64,000 nucleotides of DNA from Ctena decussata (GCA_963989385.1 OZ022501.1:87156979-87220978), one strand, 5' to 3'. Counted from the stretch's first letter, positions 12,052-24,515 are shown. The notes: generated from the sequence alone by a model not told the origin. Program-made: numbers and translations.

Positions 12052-12288
12052 CAAGGGCGTAGCTACCTATACGCAGGTGCGTATTGAAATTTTGTCAAAT
12101 TGACAAAATTTCAACACACACCTGAGTATTTTCATGCTGAAATGTTGTTTACTGGGCATAATTTTGATACTAATTGCCACCAGACACGAAAACTTGAAAC
12201 ATCTTAGCGACCTGACCCCCTGTTATTGCCCTTAATGAATATAAACATGATTTTGCGTACTGTGTAATTGCCCCTAGCTACGCCCCTG
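12052..12288. mobile_element. Short DNA element with GGGCGTAGCTA ends
   Basis: Left end 'caagggcgtagctac'; the right end, reverse-complemented, is 'caggggcgtagctag'. It includes an internal palindrome around 'ttttgtcaaattgacaaaa'. A related copy lies at about 59805-59927. No target duplication is clear. Confidence 0.55.
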
Positions 12289-12389
12289 AAAATTTTACAC
12301 CTTCAAGTTCCTTGTCATTATGATGGATCCAGATACTGTAAACCCACTTTGCTATACTGAAACCGTGTCATAAATCTTCAGCCATCCTT

Positions 12390-12503
12390 CCCAGCAGGCA
12401 CATGACGTTGAAATGACGTCGTACGGACGTTGTGCCGTGTAATGACGTCGCACCTTCGCATCGACGTCAGTACGACGCAATTTGACGTCATTTGCCCGCT
12501 AGG
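12390..12503. mobile_element. MITE with TGACGTC-rich interior, copy 1
   Basis: Ends are 'cccagcaggcacatgacgt' and, inverted, 'cctagcgggcaaatgacgt'. The 114 bp hold many ACGTC/GACGT words, resembling cAMP-response-element half-sites. Copies at 61165 and 61693, and a diverged relative at 31639. Confidence 0.8.
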
Positions 12504-13345
12504 TTATTTGTGCGAATATGTTTTGTAAATAACCTTATTATCATGATGGCAAGATACAAAGTTTCACGAAAAGTGGGGATTCGTTGCTTTTTACCCAGTC
12601 TTTTGTGTTTGTGTGTGTGTTTCACTAACTAGTCAGCACGTACCTTTCTCATCGCCATTCCAGTTACATATTATCATTATTAAAGCTCTCTGCTGTGGGA
12701 GAGTCGCGGTGGGGAGAGTTGTTTGTGCTTGTATGCGTATTTTTTGACAGACATTCTTTTATGATATTAACGCGGTTAACACTTAACATATTTTGACAAG
12801 ATAATAACAAACAGACCAATCCTCGCCTTAGTATCATGCCACATGCTGATTGCAGCTACCCTATATCAATATAGGTCAGATAGTGTAGGTAATAATGAAT
12901 TATAATCATTTCCAGTCTTCTAGTTAGGCCACGCTAACTCACATATGCGTTTCTCACCTCATTTAGAAAACACTATGTAGAAACTACCGGATTGATCTAC
13001 CAAGTTGGCCTCCGCTAACATTCCACAGTTTTAGCTATATCATGTAGATCTGTAAGAATATAAGTTTTTTCAGACCTTGTGAAGAACTAAGTCAACACGA
13101 CAACCTGACTGGTTATTGATTTTGCTGAATGTAAGCCGAACACAGTGTAAATGCCGATTCCAAATAAACCGCAGTTATGCCAAAAAGTTCTTCTCAACTT
13201 TTACAAACAGAGCCTTTGATCATCCTACACTACCGCACTGTCTGTTGACATTTTCCGAGGCACCTGTGCGTAGTGTTGGATGGTCAGTCTGCGTGGAGGT
13301 GCTTGTTTGCTCATTCGATTAATTACTGTCCACATGTTCCGTAAA
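12504..13345. other. Non-coding, nothing recognised
   Basis: AT-rich; no exon, tandem array or inverted repeat recognised. Confidence 0.4.
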
Positions 13346-13515
13346 CTTAAAGAGTAACTACACTTCAGGAACTGACTGAATCAGATCCCAAACCCTATCC
13401 CCAACATCAAAGGGAAAGATTGACAAAGACATCCCAACAAATAATAAATTACAAGTGATAAGCCGAGTCAGCAGCTCTTTCCCAAATAGGTGGCAACTCA
13501 GCTATTGAATAATTT
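13346..13515 (-). mobile_element. Retroelement 3' end, reverse strand
   Basis: Reverse complement of 26470-26655: 'gaactgactgaatcagatcc', 'aaaccctatccccaacatc' and 'gccgagtcagcagctctttc' all match. A 5'-truncated copy of the family whose relic opens the window. Confidence 0.75.
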
Positions 13516-13704
13516 AGACCAACAGAACGGTTACAACAAATTAGCAAATCATACGAAAAACATTTAACAACTATTTTTACATATTTTCAATTTTATTATA
13601 GAAGTCAGTTGTGTGTTTCAATACGATGCAGTTCATTAACAAAATACGTCAGTCCTCAACGAAACGCAGCTCATTAGCATCCTAGAATATCAGATCTCAA
13701 CATA

Positions 13705-13913
13705 TGAGCCGCGATACGTCAAAAACAACAAAGTGGCATGTGCGCGATGCGAAGACTCAGATCAGCCTGGACATCTGCCCAGTCTAATCAGAGTTATCGC
13801 TTTGCTAAGGGTCTAAGCTAGCTCCATGCGGACAGCTAAGACTCTGATCAGACTGGGCGGAGTCTTCGCAGAGAGCACATGCCACTTTGTTGGTTTTGTC
13901 ATGTCGAAGCTGA
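13705..13913 (+). mobile_element. Nested-palindrome MITE, copy 1 (GGCATG subtype)
   Basis: Begins 'tgagccgcgatacg' and ends with the degraded inverse. The second half of the right arm is deleted: 'ctgggcgg' jumps straight to 'agtcttcgc'. Orientation + is set by the asymmetric loop 'taagggtctaagctagctcc'. Confidence 0.85.
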
Positions 13914-14225
13914 TATACACTTTTATGAACTGATGATAAAAACATCATAAAATTTTCATCAGAGGACTTTGTGTCAGTTTCGTGGTTCTCATTGTTATAA
14001 ACGTAATACACTATTGGCATGTCATAGTGTGAGAAATCGTGTGTGAATCAGGATGTTAGTGTGTCAGTTCTCATTATAACGTAAATTAATCTATCTCATC
14101 ACAACTGCCAATTGATTATTGGTCACTGATATTTATCTTCTCCACTCCACTTATTACTGACCGGTTCATCTGAGGCTGCGTTTATTATTATGGTAATTAC
14201 TTGTTAACTGAAGAAATTCTTGTCG

Positions 14226-14256
14226 TTTTTGGCTTGCCGCTTCGGCGGCGAGCCAT
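14226..14256 (+). other. Short stable hairpin with TTCG loop
   Basis: GGCTTGCCGC-ttcg-GCGGCGAGCC: a 10-bp stem with one G-T wobble and a TTCG tetraloop, which would be exceptionally stable as RNA. No gene context supports an RNA product. Confidence 0.5.
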
Positions 14257-14605
14257 ATATTCAGACAGGTTATGACTTCCTGTCATGCGCACTCCAGCGG
14301 AAGACGCTGATTTGTTCCCAGCTTCGAGAATGGTTCATAATTGCAAGTGGAGAACCAATATATGGAGAGCGTCTACGGGGCGCAACTTCGTTTGACTGTT
14401 TCTTTTACCTAAGCACCGAAACATAACGACACGCCACAATCTGGCACACCAAATAATCGAACATGTCTAGCATCTTTTGCCTTTCTGAAAACATGAGTTA
14501 TTATTATTTTGTTATTTATTTATCCGGTGTGTTTGAATATTTCTTGATTGTCCACTGTCAAATAAGGTCAAATAACGACATGCGCAATTCGCGGGCATTA
14601 TGTAA

Positions 14606-14712
14606 AATATGGACTGGACTTGGACTCTGGACTTTGGACTCTGGACTTCGGGCTGTGTAAAACCTTGATTTCAGACTTTGTAAAACCTGGACTTTGGACT
14701 CTGGAGTTTGTA
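14606..14712. repeat. Short degenerate repeat of GGACTYTGGA
   Basis: 'ggactctggacttt' and variants recur about seven times between 14612 and 14712, with 'gtaaaacct' interspersed. Confidence 0.8.
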
Positions 14713-15118
14713 AACTTGGACTGAAATATTTCAACAATAGTTGTTATGCCTGTACAAACAGTGTAGAGTGTATATCCAAATTAGACTACTGGTTGGAACA
14801 GTCTGATCAGGGTCTGTGCCAACAGCCTTATTTAAAAGCATTTACTGGTTTTAGAGACAAGGTGTTTGATCGTATTTACTAGATACTATTTCTTATTTTT
14901 CATAAGCGTACATTGAAATTCAGTTTCTTATTTTTTCATAAACGCACAATGTTTTTCAGTTTAATGTAAGTGTCTTATTGAAAAAAAATCAATTCAGGAA
15001 ACACAACATGTGTGGGAAAATATCAGTATCTTACAGTTGCCATCCAATCATCCTTTTCTAGGCCTATGCAATTTTTACAGTTACCTTCCTTTTTGAATAA
15101 AAGTTGCTAAAATTTAGA

Positions 15119-15395
15119 GGGTCAAGGCAGCGTAGCGCAATCGGTAGCGCGTTTTGACTCAAGAGTCAGAAGTCCCGGGTTCGATACTCGGTCCGGCAAC
15201 ATACTTTCGTTTTTCCTTTCGCTGATTCTAGAAGGGCAGTTGTCAGTTACTGCTGAAAGTATGTGCACTTAGTACTGGTTAACCACTTAGGAGGTGTAAG
15301 CCTGCCCAGGAATAGTGTGGTTAGGGTAACAGACCGTCCCGACATGATCATAGTTGTTTATCGTGGACAATAAAACAACAACAAAATAATAACTA
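15119..15395 (+). mobile_element. SINE family A, full-length copy with target duplication
   Basis: tRNA-like head with A-box 'tagcgcaatcgg' and B-box 'gggttcgatactcgg', then the body 'tactttcg'...'gtatgtgcacttagtactgg'...'gaccgtcccgacatg' and a tail of 'aacaacaac'. It is flanked by CTAAAATTTAGA (15107-15118) and CTAAAATATAGA (15396-15407), a 12-bp target duplication with one mismatch. Confidence 0.9.
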
Positions 15396-15561
15396 CTAAA
15401 ATATAGAAGACTTCTTTTTTCTTTTGTATTAAATCCCTATATAATGACAAAATATGTGATGACCAAGGGCAACACGCTAGATTCTGAAAACAAACATCCT
15501 GTGGAAGCAACAAAAATACATTGACTTGTAATCATTACCAATTACCAGTTATACTCTATAC

Positions 15562-15835
15562 CGCAGACTTGCTGGGCCGCATAGTGCAGTCGGTGGTGCG
15601 TCTAACTAAAAGATAGAGGTCCCGGGTTCGATATTCAGTCCGGCCACTTACTCTCTTTTCCGCTTCCGCTGAGTCAAGAAGGGCAGCTGTCAGTTACTGG
15701 CGAAAGTTAGTGCACTTAGTAATAGTTGAGCGCTTAGGATGGCTAAGCCTTCCCAGGAATATTGTAGTTAGATTAACTGACCGTCCTTGTAGCTGTTTAC
15801 CGTGCACGTAAAACAATAACACAACAACATACCAT
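15562..15835 (+). mobile_element. SINE family A, second copy
   Basis: Head 'gctgggccgcatagtgcagtc', B-box 'gggttcgatattcagtcc', same body as at 15119, and tail 'aacaataacacaacaac'. It lies 167 bp downstream of the previous copy in the same orientation; the head is more degraded. Confidence 0.85.
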
Positions 15836-17279
15836 AGGCTTAACCAGTACTTATAACTGAACTCAGTGATGACAATATACTAAAAAGAATAAGCTGAATA
15901 TTTGCAGACGATCTATGGCAACTGTTTTGGGAAGGAATTATCATTTTCATTATAACCTCCTCTCAGTGGTAGTCAGCTTTTCTTCAACAGAAACAATGAG
16001 ACAAACAGTCATTAAAGTTGTTTCCCCTTTTGATAATAGCCATTGTTGCGGACGGTAAGATTTTTTTCCTACCAATCTGTCACAAATGAGGCTACTTCCA
16101 CTATTTCCTTCTCATATCAGCAGTCATGAACCATATATCATCTTATGTGTAAGGGACTTGTAAAAGAACTTTTCCAATGTAAGATGTATTTTTTCAACAT
16201 CAAGACTTGACGATCTAATAATGAACATAACTTTGTCCTAACCGAACGGCTCAGGGAATATAGCAATCAAATTCCCGTCCGTCTGTCTCTGTCCGTATGT
16301 TAGTACGCCCATCAACATTTTGTTGTCCACTCTGTAACTTGAATATCCTTTGGACTATTTTCATTACACTTCACCAGTTATGTGTAGTCCATTTGCTCCA
16401 AAGTACTAACACAGTTCTGCTTAGTTCACAAAAAACAGGACAAAACTCCCAGTAAATCTTCTAATGTCCTAAAATTTCTTATATAACAATACATAACAGA
16501 ATACGAAAATCCTTATTTCTAAATGCTTTTATGAAATATTTTTCAATAGCAGTAATACAAAAATTGACGTTTTTACTGAAGGTTATCATATGATTGCCAG
16601 AACAACCAGAATGTAGCGTAACCTCATTGTTACTACAGTTGTGGACGTTTTTAAATGAAGAAAGTGTCTCCAAGTAAGATACCATCTCCCAAGACCACAA
16701 ACCATAAACCACAAAATACCACAAACATTGAACTACATGAGCGCTAACTTGGCAAGCCTTTCCTTTTAAAAGGAAACTTTATTCTGTTATCTGAAGACAC
16801 CAAGTCACTTTTCGGAAACAAAAGCGAGTATATTGATAAAGGCAAAACGTGCAAAACATGATTGTGCTATTTGGACAGCCCTAAAAGTGGATAAGAACCC
16901 TTCTTTTGGAAGACTGCTGAAGAGGGAGGGTTGAAGCCATCGTCTAGCTACTGGCTGTTCCAGTCCAATTATTCTGTTTGACTCTGTTGCCGCTCCTCTG
17001 TGCATTCTGTTTCGTTTTGTCACTACTTCTTTCCGTTTCTCTTTTATAGACTATTAAAAAGACCTAGTATTTCTCTCAAATGAAATTTGTCTAAAAGAAA
17101 GAGAACAAAAGAAGAACAAATATTGATCTTTTCTTCATGTTAATTGCATGCCAGTGTTTACCTTTGAGTAATGTAGGTAACAGCTGAAAGCATCTGTTTC
17201 AGATTACATTAGAATGTGTCATATTTGAATTGTATTTATTTTCTCAATTCTCGTAATCTTTGAGATAACCGACCGTTGT
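15836..17279. other. Non-coding, nothing recognised
   Basis: Contains 'cccgtccgtctgtctctgtccg' near 16275, similar to the CGT-rich segment after 35370. No exon seen. The 81-residue reverse frame at 16479-16724 has no support. Confidence 0.4.
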
Positions 17280-18150
17280 TGAGTTGAGGGGATCGGGGGC
17301 ATATTGTGAGTGTCAGGGTTGGGATCTGCGTCGGCCTGACAATTTTATGCATAGCAGCTCTTGAACCAGTGGGTGGACTTTCCAGAAACTTGCATGGGTG
17401 AATCTTTGGAACAAGCTTAACGGCGTATTGGATTTTGGTGACCTTGTCCTATTTCAAGGTCGCACGAGGACTCAAAAGTACGTTTTATGTGTTAGTTTCC
17501 TGTTTGCACGATATCTCTTCAACTAGTTGGTGAATTCATTAAATTTGCTTGGATATTTCATTGGACCAAGTTTTAGAGCTGATTAGATTTGATGCTCTTG
17601 ACCTCATTTCCAAGGTCAATGGAAAACTTAGATAGATTAAATTTTTTACTTAAACTATAATATCTATTTACGCCATGGGGCATTTTCACCAAACTTGGAT
17701 GCACCACTGTCACCACTGGGTCAATTCAAAGAGTTGAATAGGTTTGTTGAACTCGAACTTTTTCAAGGTCAAAAAACGATTCATAATGTTATTTGTTTCT
17801 CCCAACATAGGTATTTCATAAGTCTGTCGGTGGATTTTTGACAGAAATGTTTGGATATGCCAAAGGCATGATGAGGTTTCGGCGACATTGACCTCATTTT
17901 CAAGGTCACCGTTTTGTATACGTAATATCTCATGAACCAGCAGTGACGCTGAAGAGCAGATTAGATTTTGATGACCTTGGTTTCGATTGTTTTGGTCTCA
18001 TGAGGACAGAGATCATGAAATTTTCTTTTATTTAGATTTGCCATTTTAGCAATTCGATTTCCCACCAGACTTGCACGGATATATCATTGAGACATGCCAA
18101 AGAGACGGGTGAGTTTTGATCCAATTTCAGGAAAATGACACTAGGGTGAA
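17280..18150. repeat. Diverged tandem array, ~150-bp unit
   Basis: The block 'ttgacctcatttccaaggtca' and variants recurs near 17455, 17612, 17764 and 17910, spaced 146-157 bp. Companion blocks are 'ctgattagattttgatgacc', 'gaaccag' and 'tgcatgg'. There is no open frame through it. The word TCAAGGTCA matches a nuclear-receptor (ERR/SF-1 type) half-site, probably by accident of the unit. Confidence 0.7.
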
Positions 18151-18613
18151 TAAGCTGGCATGAAGGCGGCTTTTGCATTTCTATAAAAAGTATGTCCGAT
18201 TCAAGTAGAGTGAACTGACATTATTTTGCCAAACAACATGTGTATGTACCATAACTCTTTACAAGTCTCTCTGCACTTTGAGGAGAAATCATAGTTGTCG
18301 CAAAATAACGCATAATATTGTCAGACAGTTTCTGAGGAATATTGTGATCAAGACATCAGACTATTCGTCTGGGCATTTCTGTCGTAGACACGCATTCACT
18401 TTAGATATGATGACATGCACGTACAAAATAAAAGTGAGGCGTACACAAGCACTAAATACCCCTGCAAACCGTCTTGCTAATTTGGCCTGCAGACCTACAT
18501 ATTAAAGATTTATTAGGAGTCTGAAGAAGCCTACAAAATTTTTGGAAAGTCGAAATTAATGTTCAGCATGTTGTCTGACTTTCACGGGAAACCTGAAAAG
18601 TCTCAGGATATTT

Positions 18614-18819
18614 CAGCCGCGAAGCAATAAAACCAACAAAGTGCCATTTGGGCCCAGTCTGATATGAGTCTTCGGTGTCCGCATGGAGCTAGCTTAGACC
18701 CTTAGCTGCCCTTTTAGCGCACAGCGAAGACTCTGGTCAGACTGGGCGGATGCCCAGGCTGGTCTGATTCTTCGCTGTTCGCACATGCCACTTTGTTGCT
18801 TTTGCCGTGTCACGGCTCA
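18614..18819 (-). mobile_element. Nested-palindrome MITE, copy 2 (GGCATG-like subtype)
   Basis: 'cagccgcgaagcaataaaacc' at the left and 'gtgtcacggctca' at the right. The loop 'ccgcatggagctagcttagac' is in reverse orientation relative to copy 1. The left arm lacks the 'atccgccc' half. Confidence 0.85.
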
Positions 18820-19118
18820 TTCAAAGACTCGGGAGGAGTATTGTTCTTGTAATATTGGTTTACGTCACCTTGATGTTTTGTTTTTATTTTGCGCCCTCCC
18901 ATTTCGTGCCTGTTGTGAGACAATAGGATGTGAAACAGTTTCCTTTTTAATAAATGCCATGAATATAAGCGGGTCAACATCACCTTCGCTTTTCATGGGG
19001 GATAGCAATAATTCATTTTGTAACACACAACTTCTATAACTGTAGCGACTGAAATAGAGATTCTCTCGTGTGTTTGGAAGACAGTAGAATCATTTACGAG
19101 CTTAACCCTGTTTCAAAA

Positions 19119-19300
19119 GCGCCAAGCATGAAAAAAGTAAACAGGTTTTTCAGACAGCGTAGATCCAGTTTAAACGGCTCATCATATGCCGCCTCTTCAT
19201 TGTCTACCCTTTTTGTCCTTTGATCTTTGAGTTCTCAATGTAATACAGATTTGACGTATCATTTTTCGGAATTTTGTGGACTTAGAATTTGTTGTTTACA
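19119..19300. repeat. Diverged copy of the GATGAGGCGGCTCAT palindrome repeat
   Basis: Shares 'cagcgtagatcc', 'cggctcat', 'attgtctaccct' and 'tttgagttctcaat' with the tandem pair at 32172-32650; the central palindrome is decayed. Confidence 0.6.
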
Positions 19301-19703
19301 TTTTCTTTAAATATGTCACTAGATCTCTTCCGTACATGTGGGAGGAAGATTCTTCTTTAATCAATAACTAAATGTTAAAATAATACTCATTAGTCTCCAT
19401 AATGCTTCACGAACTGTAATAGCACCGAAGATAAAAGAGAAATATTTTCGCATTTGAATTAATCTAATCGATTTTCATTGTTGCAGCTGCACGCAACAGG
19501 CTTGGAGACGTCATGCGAACTTCGATAACAAACGATTACAAACAGCAAATGGAGTCAATAATGGTCTCAGAGAGATTAAAGAACAGATAGGAACGAAAAA
19601 GTTTCTTGTTGTAATTTTGAACATTTTCATTTTGAAAACGGGTACCCATTGATCCGTCAGTTAATATACATGTTCACAGCTGACTCTATATTGCAAGAAG
19701 ATA

Positions 19704-19914
19704 AAATGCAATTTCATAGATGAATGGATGAAATGCGATTCAATTCCTTCAAACAGTATTTCAGTCATATGAGGACAGTGGGAGGGTGACCATGAAAGGT
19801 TGTGTGCAGTAGAGCCCGATTACAGTTGAAAAGATTTCTGCCAGCATGGGAATAGAGCCTGGAACAGCTAAATCAACAGGCCAGCACTTAACCTACTGAG
19901 CTACAGGGGCTCCA
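19704..19914 (-). mobile_element. SINE family B, reverse copy
   Basis: The head appears reversed at 19880-19914 ('ccagcacttaacctactgag'...'ggggctcc'); the body has 'attacagttgaaaag' and 'catatgaggacagtggg'. The tail side holds 'gaatggatgaaatgc'. Confidence 0.85.
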
Positions 19915-20334
19915 AAATGCAATTTCACATGCTTGAAAATAGAAAAAGTAAAAATATAAACAATTATCAGAAACTGGTATGATACGGTCCAATATCCTGC
20001 CTTCTAAAATCAGAAAGTCCTCAATAAGCAGATTTTGGAGACCAATATATCAAAAAGAGGGAGGCCCTTAGAAATGTCTTACATGCACACTATACTCCAC
20101 GGGAACTTTTCTGCTTTATGTGCCTGATATCTGACATAAATGGTATACTTCTTATCCAAATAAGAAAGAGTGAATGTGATAAATATCTTTTTCCAAAACT
20201 TTAGCTCATTAGACAATGATGCCAATAAAATCATCACACTATTTATGATAAATCATTTGTAATATTTTCTGTCACATCTCAGTACACAAGCAAATGATAC
20301 TGATTCTACAATGACTGATTCTTGGCCTTAAACT

Positions 20335-20336
<2 letters not shown>
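19915..20336. other. Non-coding, nothing recognised
   Basis: AT-rich spacer between the SINE B copy and a (TC)n microsatellite. Confidence 0.4.

Positions 20337-20385
<49 letters not shown>
20337..20385. repeat. (TC)n microsatellite
   Basis: About 24 uninterrupted TC dinucleotides. Confidence 0.98.
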
Positions 20386-20392
<7 letters not shown>

Positions 20393-20703
20393 TACGTTTT
20401 ATTCATCACCTGATAGTCTGTTTGTCTTCTTTGCTTCTAAAACCTACACAAGATCAGTATGAATGAGACATCTGCATCATGATGGTAGAGGGCTTCAACC
20501 AGGATCAATCTGGGTTTTTCTTGTTTTATTTTGTTTTGTTTCTAAATCTTATATTCGGCGGCAATTGAAATTTGGCGTAATTGGCGGTAAAGGGAAAGAG
20601 CGCTACCAATATTTAGTTTTCAATTCATTTTTGCACATTACAGAGATTTCATATACCAAAGTATTTGAGATGTTGTCTATATCGTTCTATTATACTATAT
20701 AAT

Positions 20704-20939
20704 TGAGCCGCGACACGAGAAAACCAACAATGTGGTTGCGCGCCCAGCGCAGACTCAGATCAGCCTGGGCATCCGCCTAGTCTGAGCAGAGTCTGCCCTA
20801 AGGGCTTAAATGGTAGCTAAGGGTCTAAGCTACCTCCGTGCGGACAGCGAAGACTGATCAGACTGGGCGGCTGCCCAGGCTGATCTGAGTCTGCGCTGAG
20901 CGCACAACCACTTTGTTGGTTTTCTCGCGTCGCGGCTCA
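20704..20939 (+). mobile_element. Nested-palindrome MITE, copy 3 (GGTTG subtype)
   Basis: 236 bp, 'tgagccgcgacacgag' to 'cgcgtcgcggctca'. Both arms carry 'gtggttg' and the private variant 'gcgcagactc' instead of 'gcgaagactc'. Confidence 0.92.
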
Positions 20940-22453
20940 AAATTTTATTATTATGGCATCCTATTAGAATCAACTCAATGTATACAAGGTACAAACAAGT
21001 AGAAAAGTAAAAAAAAAAATATGTAATAGATAATTGTCTACTGTTTATCAAATTGTCTTTATCATCTGGAGCCATGTTATATCATGAACGGCAAAATTGA
21101 TATGCGCCAATATGTCATTTTTATAAAACCTCGAAATTTTGATATCGCAGATATTAAGTGTTCTACGGCATGAAAATAATGCTAATTATAGGTAAAACTG
21201 CTTATGAACTGTAAGGGCTGATGATACAAGAAATGTCATCGTTGCTGAATTAATCTAATCGATTTCTATTGTCGCAGCAGCAACAGGCATTTAGTTAATG
21301 CTAAATAGATTCCGGTATCTTGAAATAGGATTATAAAAATGCAAAGTCATTCATCATCGATTGAGCATAACGGAAATGTCCTAGTGCCATATTGAAGGTT
21401 TGCGTTTGCAAAACATAGTGTCTGACAATAGTTCGTTGTTTTAGACCGACAACTGTGGGGTTTCTGCCTGGTTTTGTTTGCTAGAAGCAACAAGCAAAGG
21501 TTGTTTTTATATAGTCTTGGTTTATGAAACGTATCTGATTTTAGCTTCTGATTTTACTGGTCAGTCCATAGGCTACCAATCTGATTGTTCGTTATTGTCT
21601 TAGAGTTGTTTATTTTCCTTGCTCAGAGTCATAGAGTAGAGCAGAGGTATGGTATCAAAGACGTGGGTGCTTGACACAATCTTTCCGTCGCTCCTTCCTG
21701 TGACGTATACACTTGACATTTTCTGTCTGTGCACTCTTTTTGTGTGCAACTTGGTACTGATTCATCGAACAGCCGCGAATGCTTGACAAGCACGCACGTT
21801 ATTGAGCATGCCTCGGGTTTTCTCAAGACTGTTTCTCTAGTAAAAAAAACTTTATTTATGTCAAACCTCATTGTACAAGTCTGCGATAGTACCGCCATCG
21901 CTCTAAAATTAAGGGACATCTTTAAAGCTATCAATAAAACATGCAAGCGGAATGACAAACAGTGCAGACCCTGATCAGATTCTTATCTGTGTCTACACTT
22001 TGTGCTCCGATAGTTCACTAACAATCTAGGATCTCTGTGGTATTGATCGTGCAAATGAAATGAAAGCAACCGGCTCTGGACCAGATTGAGATGTTGTTTA
22101 TCTAGGAGATTGACTGGTTCATTATTGAGCATGTTGAGTTTATGGCATGTTATTTGTCAATACTCTGGGAAAAGCCAAGGTCAGCTTTGAATTCCTTACA
22201 TTTGTCGACTAAGGTTGGTATTGGTTTAGAGTTGCCCTATATAACCACAGTGATAAGATACTGGTAATTACAATAGAAACGCAATGTTCACTGTGCTGCG
22301 TTTTTTTGCTTTGTGGAATAAACATATAGTGCGAGTTTACGCTAAATGCATAACTTTACACTTTCATGTCGAAAGACCCGCTGGGCAGGAGCTATTTACA
22401 CCGTCCGTAGATACATGTTCTCACACCGCATTTCATGAGTTCATCTGCCAGTA
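20940..22453. other. Non-coding, nothing recognised
   Basis: Two overlapping opposite frames of 81 and 109 residues at 21629-21974 show no domain, splice signal or codon bias. 'ttaatctaatcgatt' and nearby sequence at 21249 repeat 19459-19490, a short direct duplication. Confidence 0.4.
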
Positions 22454-22630
22454 TAGTAGAACTTCAATGGCTCAAACCCTGATGGCTCATTTACCTTGCT
22501 TGGCTAGAACTCTTTCTTTGGTCCCTAGAAGTCACTTTATATAGAAACTAACCCTGGATGGCTAGAACTACCATTGAGCGGAACTAATTTTCATGGCCCC
22601 GAGCCTGATCGAGCCAATGAAGTTCAACTG
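22454..22630. mobile_element. Pogo/Tigger-like MITE, 177 bp
   Basis: Left end TAGTAGAACTTCAATGGCTC; right end, inverted, CAGTTGAACTTCATTGGCTC; TA on both sides (22452-22453, 22631-22632). The CAGT(T)GAAC-type terminus is typical of pogo-group Tc1/mariner elements. No coding capacity. Confidence 0.7.
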
Positions 22631-22893
22631 TATCTTATATTCCATTCCGTGGCATTCCGTCTTTCCTGTGCTTACAAAGGGATTTCCTGTCAGGGCAGTA
22701 ATGGTATTACCTAGTTTACCTGAGTTTATGATAGTAATGACTCTTAATAACAAAGAAATTAAATTCAACATTATTGCAGCTTGATAGCATTACCATTAAT
22801 TTGAATCGAGTGCAGGCAAGAAAAGATACTCCCGGATACAATGAATTTGATTGCATTAAACCTGTATCTTCAGGCAGGGACCTTGTGATGTTA

Positions 22894-23003
22894 TTCTAGG
22901 AAGGTGTTCATACCTGCACACTGCCATATCCGCCCGACGGAAACAATGCCATTGATTCTATCAGGCATGTATGGCGGTATACAGATAAGAACACCTTTCT
23001 AAA
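22894..23003. repeat. Inverted repeat, ~110 bp
   Basis: 'tctaggaaggtgttcatacc' is opposed by 'aagaacacctttctaaaa', and 'tgccata' by 'tatggcggta', forming an imperfect hairpin of ~32-bp arms. Confidence 0.65.
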
Positions 23004-24030
23004 ACAAAATCATTTCTCTTCGGTCTATTCACATCTGTTGCGCAATGACTGCTAGCGCTCGACGATATGGGTATAATTAACCTGAGTGATGATAATTGGT
23101 TATTGAGACACATTGAATATCAGTTCTAAGAATGTCTTTCATGCTTGGTCCGATTGAGAGCATGAAATAATTTTTTACGGAAGAATTTTGCCATCCACCC
23201 CGAGGCAGCATATAGGAAGTAAAGGAAAATAGAAATAGTCTTCCTTTTAAAACATGGCGCAACATCAAGCGGCTGTACCCACAGTGCACTGGTGGCATAT
23301 GGCTTTAGACAAAATGCTTCCGATGAAGTTCGTCTATACAAGTGCAAGTAATTTAATTTCATTAATGAATGCACTTGGATGCACAAAGTTCTTTTCTGTA
23401 ACATTCACAAGCTTCCCTTGAACTAAAAAGAAAACCAGTCTTTACCAATTCAGCTTACTGTGGGTACAGGTACGCTTGCACAAATTGCGTTCTGATATCT
23501 ACATAAAGAGTTGTTAATTCGTGTTCGGAGAATGTCACAGCGAACGGCACATGTATATGCAGACTGTTTATGTTTACTACGCACAGCTTGCTTATGTCTT
23601 GAGACATACCTTTTTCTGTGACCTGTCTAAAATAATTTGTATTATGACGGTTTAGACCATTCATCTTTTTTCTTTGATATTTGATTTTCTGCCAGCACTG
23701 CACTTAACAAATGAATCTTCATTATGCCATGATCAAATATAAATATTGGAGTGAAGAATGCGTCCTATAAGCTTCTCGTTTTGCATGTACATGGATTCCA
23801 TTTATATATGAGCCGTTCTCTGTGAAAACCGGGCTTAATTAATGACATTACGTTATAATTACGTTGTGAATGAATGAAAAACGTCAAAATTAATGTTTTT
23901 CGGACCTCTATCTATTTCCCTGAAAATACCTTATGCCTTGAGATGTAACAGAAAGCCTTTGAATTCAGACAAAATCCGGTAATGAATAAGACATACGTTG
24001 CCATGACAACGCTTATTCCACGGTAACCCT
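23004..24030. other. Non-coding, nothing recognised
   Basis: No exon recognised in either strand. A near-consensus RFX X-box, GTTGCCATGACAAC, lies at 23997-24010. Confidence 0.4.
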
Positions 24031-24298
24031 AAAAGTAAAAAGTATGCAAAGACCAGGAACTGAAACAATCAAAATCCAAATCCAGCCCTCAAACCATAGT
24101 TGGAAACAACTAAGATTACAAATAATCAAGATACAGAGAACATATGGCCAACCGAGTGAGCAGCTTGTTCCCAAAAGGTGGCCACTCAGCAACCCAAACC
24201 GAACCAAAAATAATAATAACATACATAAGGTAAAACATCACAGAAACTCTGACACCAAAAACAGGCAACAAAGAACCACAACAGAACTACAGCCTTGA
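24031..24298 (-). mobile_element. Retroelement 3' end, reverse strand, near-identical to 33491-33758
   Basis: 268 bp matching 33491-33758 at all but about three positions. Its 3' terminus reads 'ctttttactttta' on the element strand, matching copy 1 near 3658. 5'-truncated at 24298, as expected of target-primed reverse transcription. Confidence 0.8.
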
Positions 24299-24439
24299 AA
24301 ACATATGGTATACCATAACAAAGACCTATCATTTGAGAGAGAATGTTAAATTATGGGAATTGTCATGGTTGTGCTATAAAATACACTTTGAAAATGAGCA
24401 AACACGCCTTTTGTCCGAGTTATTTTGTGTAACGAGCAC

Positions 24440-24515
24440 CGAGAGCACGTTCAAACGAACGTGATGACGTTGACGTCAAAACATACTTGCATGACGTTAA
24501 TAACGTCATATAAAT
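24440..24515. repeat. Cluster of short CRE-like dyads
   Basis: CACGTTC-aaac-GAACGTG, then 'tgatgacgttgacgtca', then the perfect dyad TGACGTTA-a-TAACGTCA within 75 bp. Confidence 0.6.

Noticed and set aside
24044..24298. 84-residue frame also found at 33504-33770 (88 residues)
   Set aside because: The similarity is due to two near-identical retroelement 3' tails, not a gene family.
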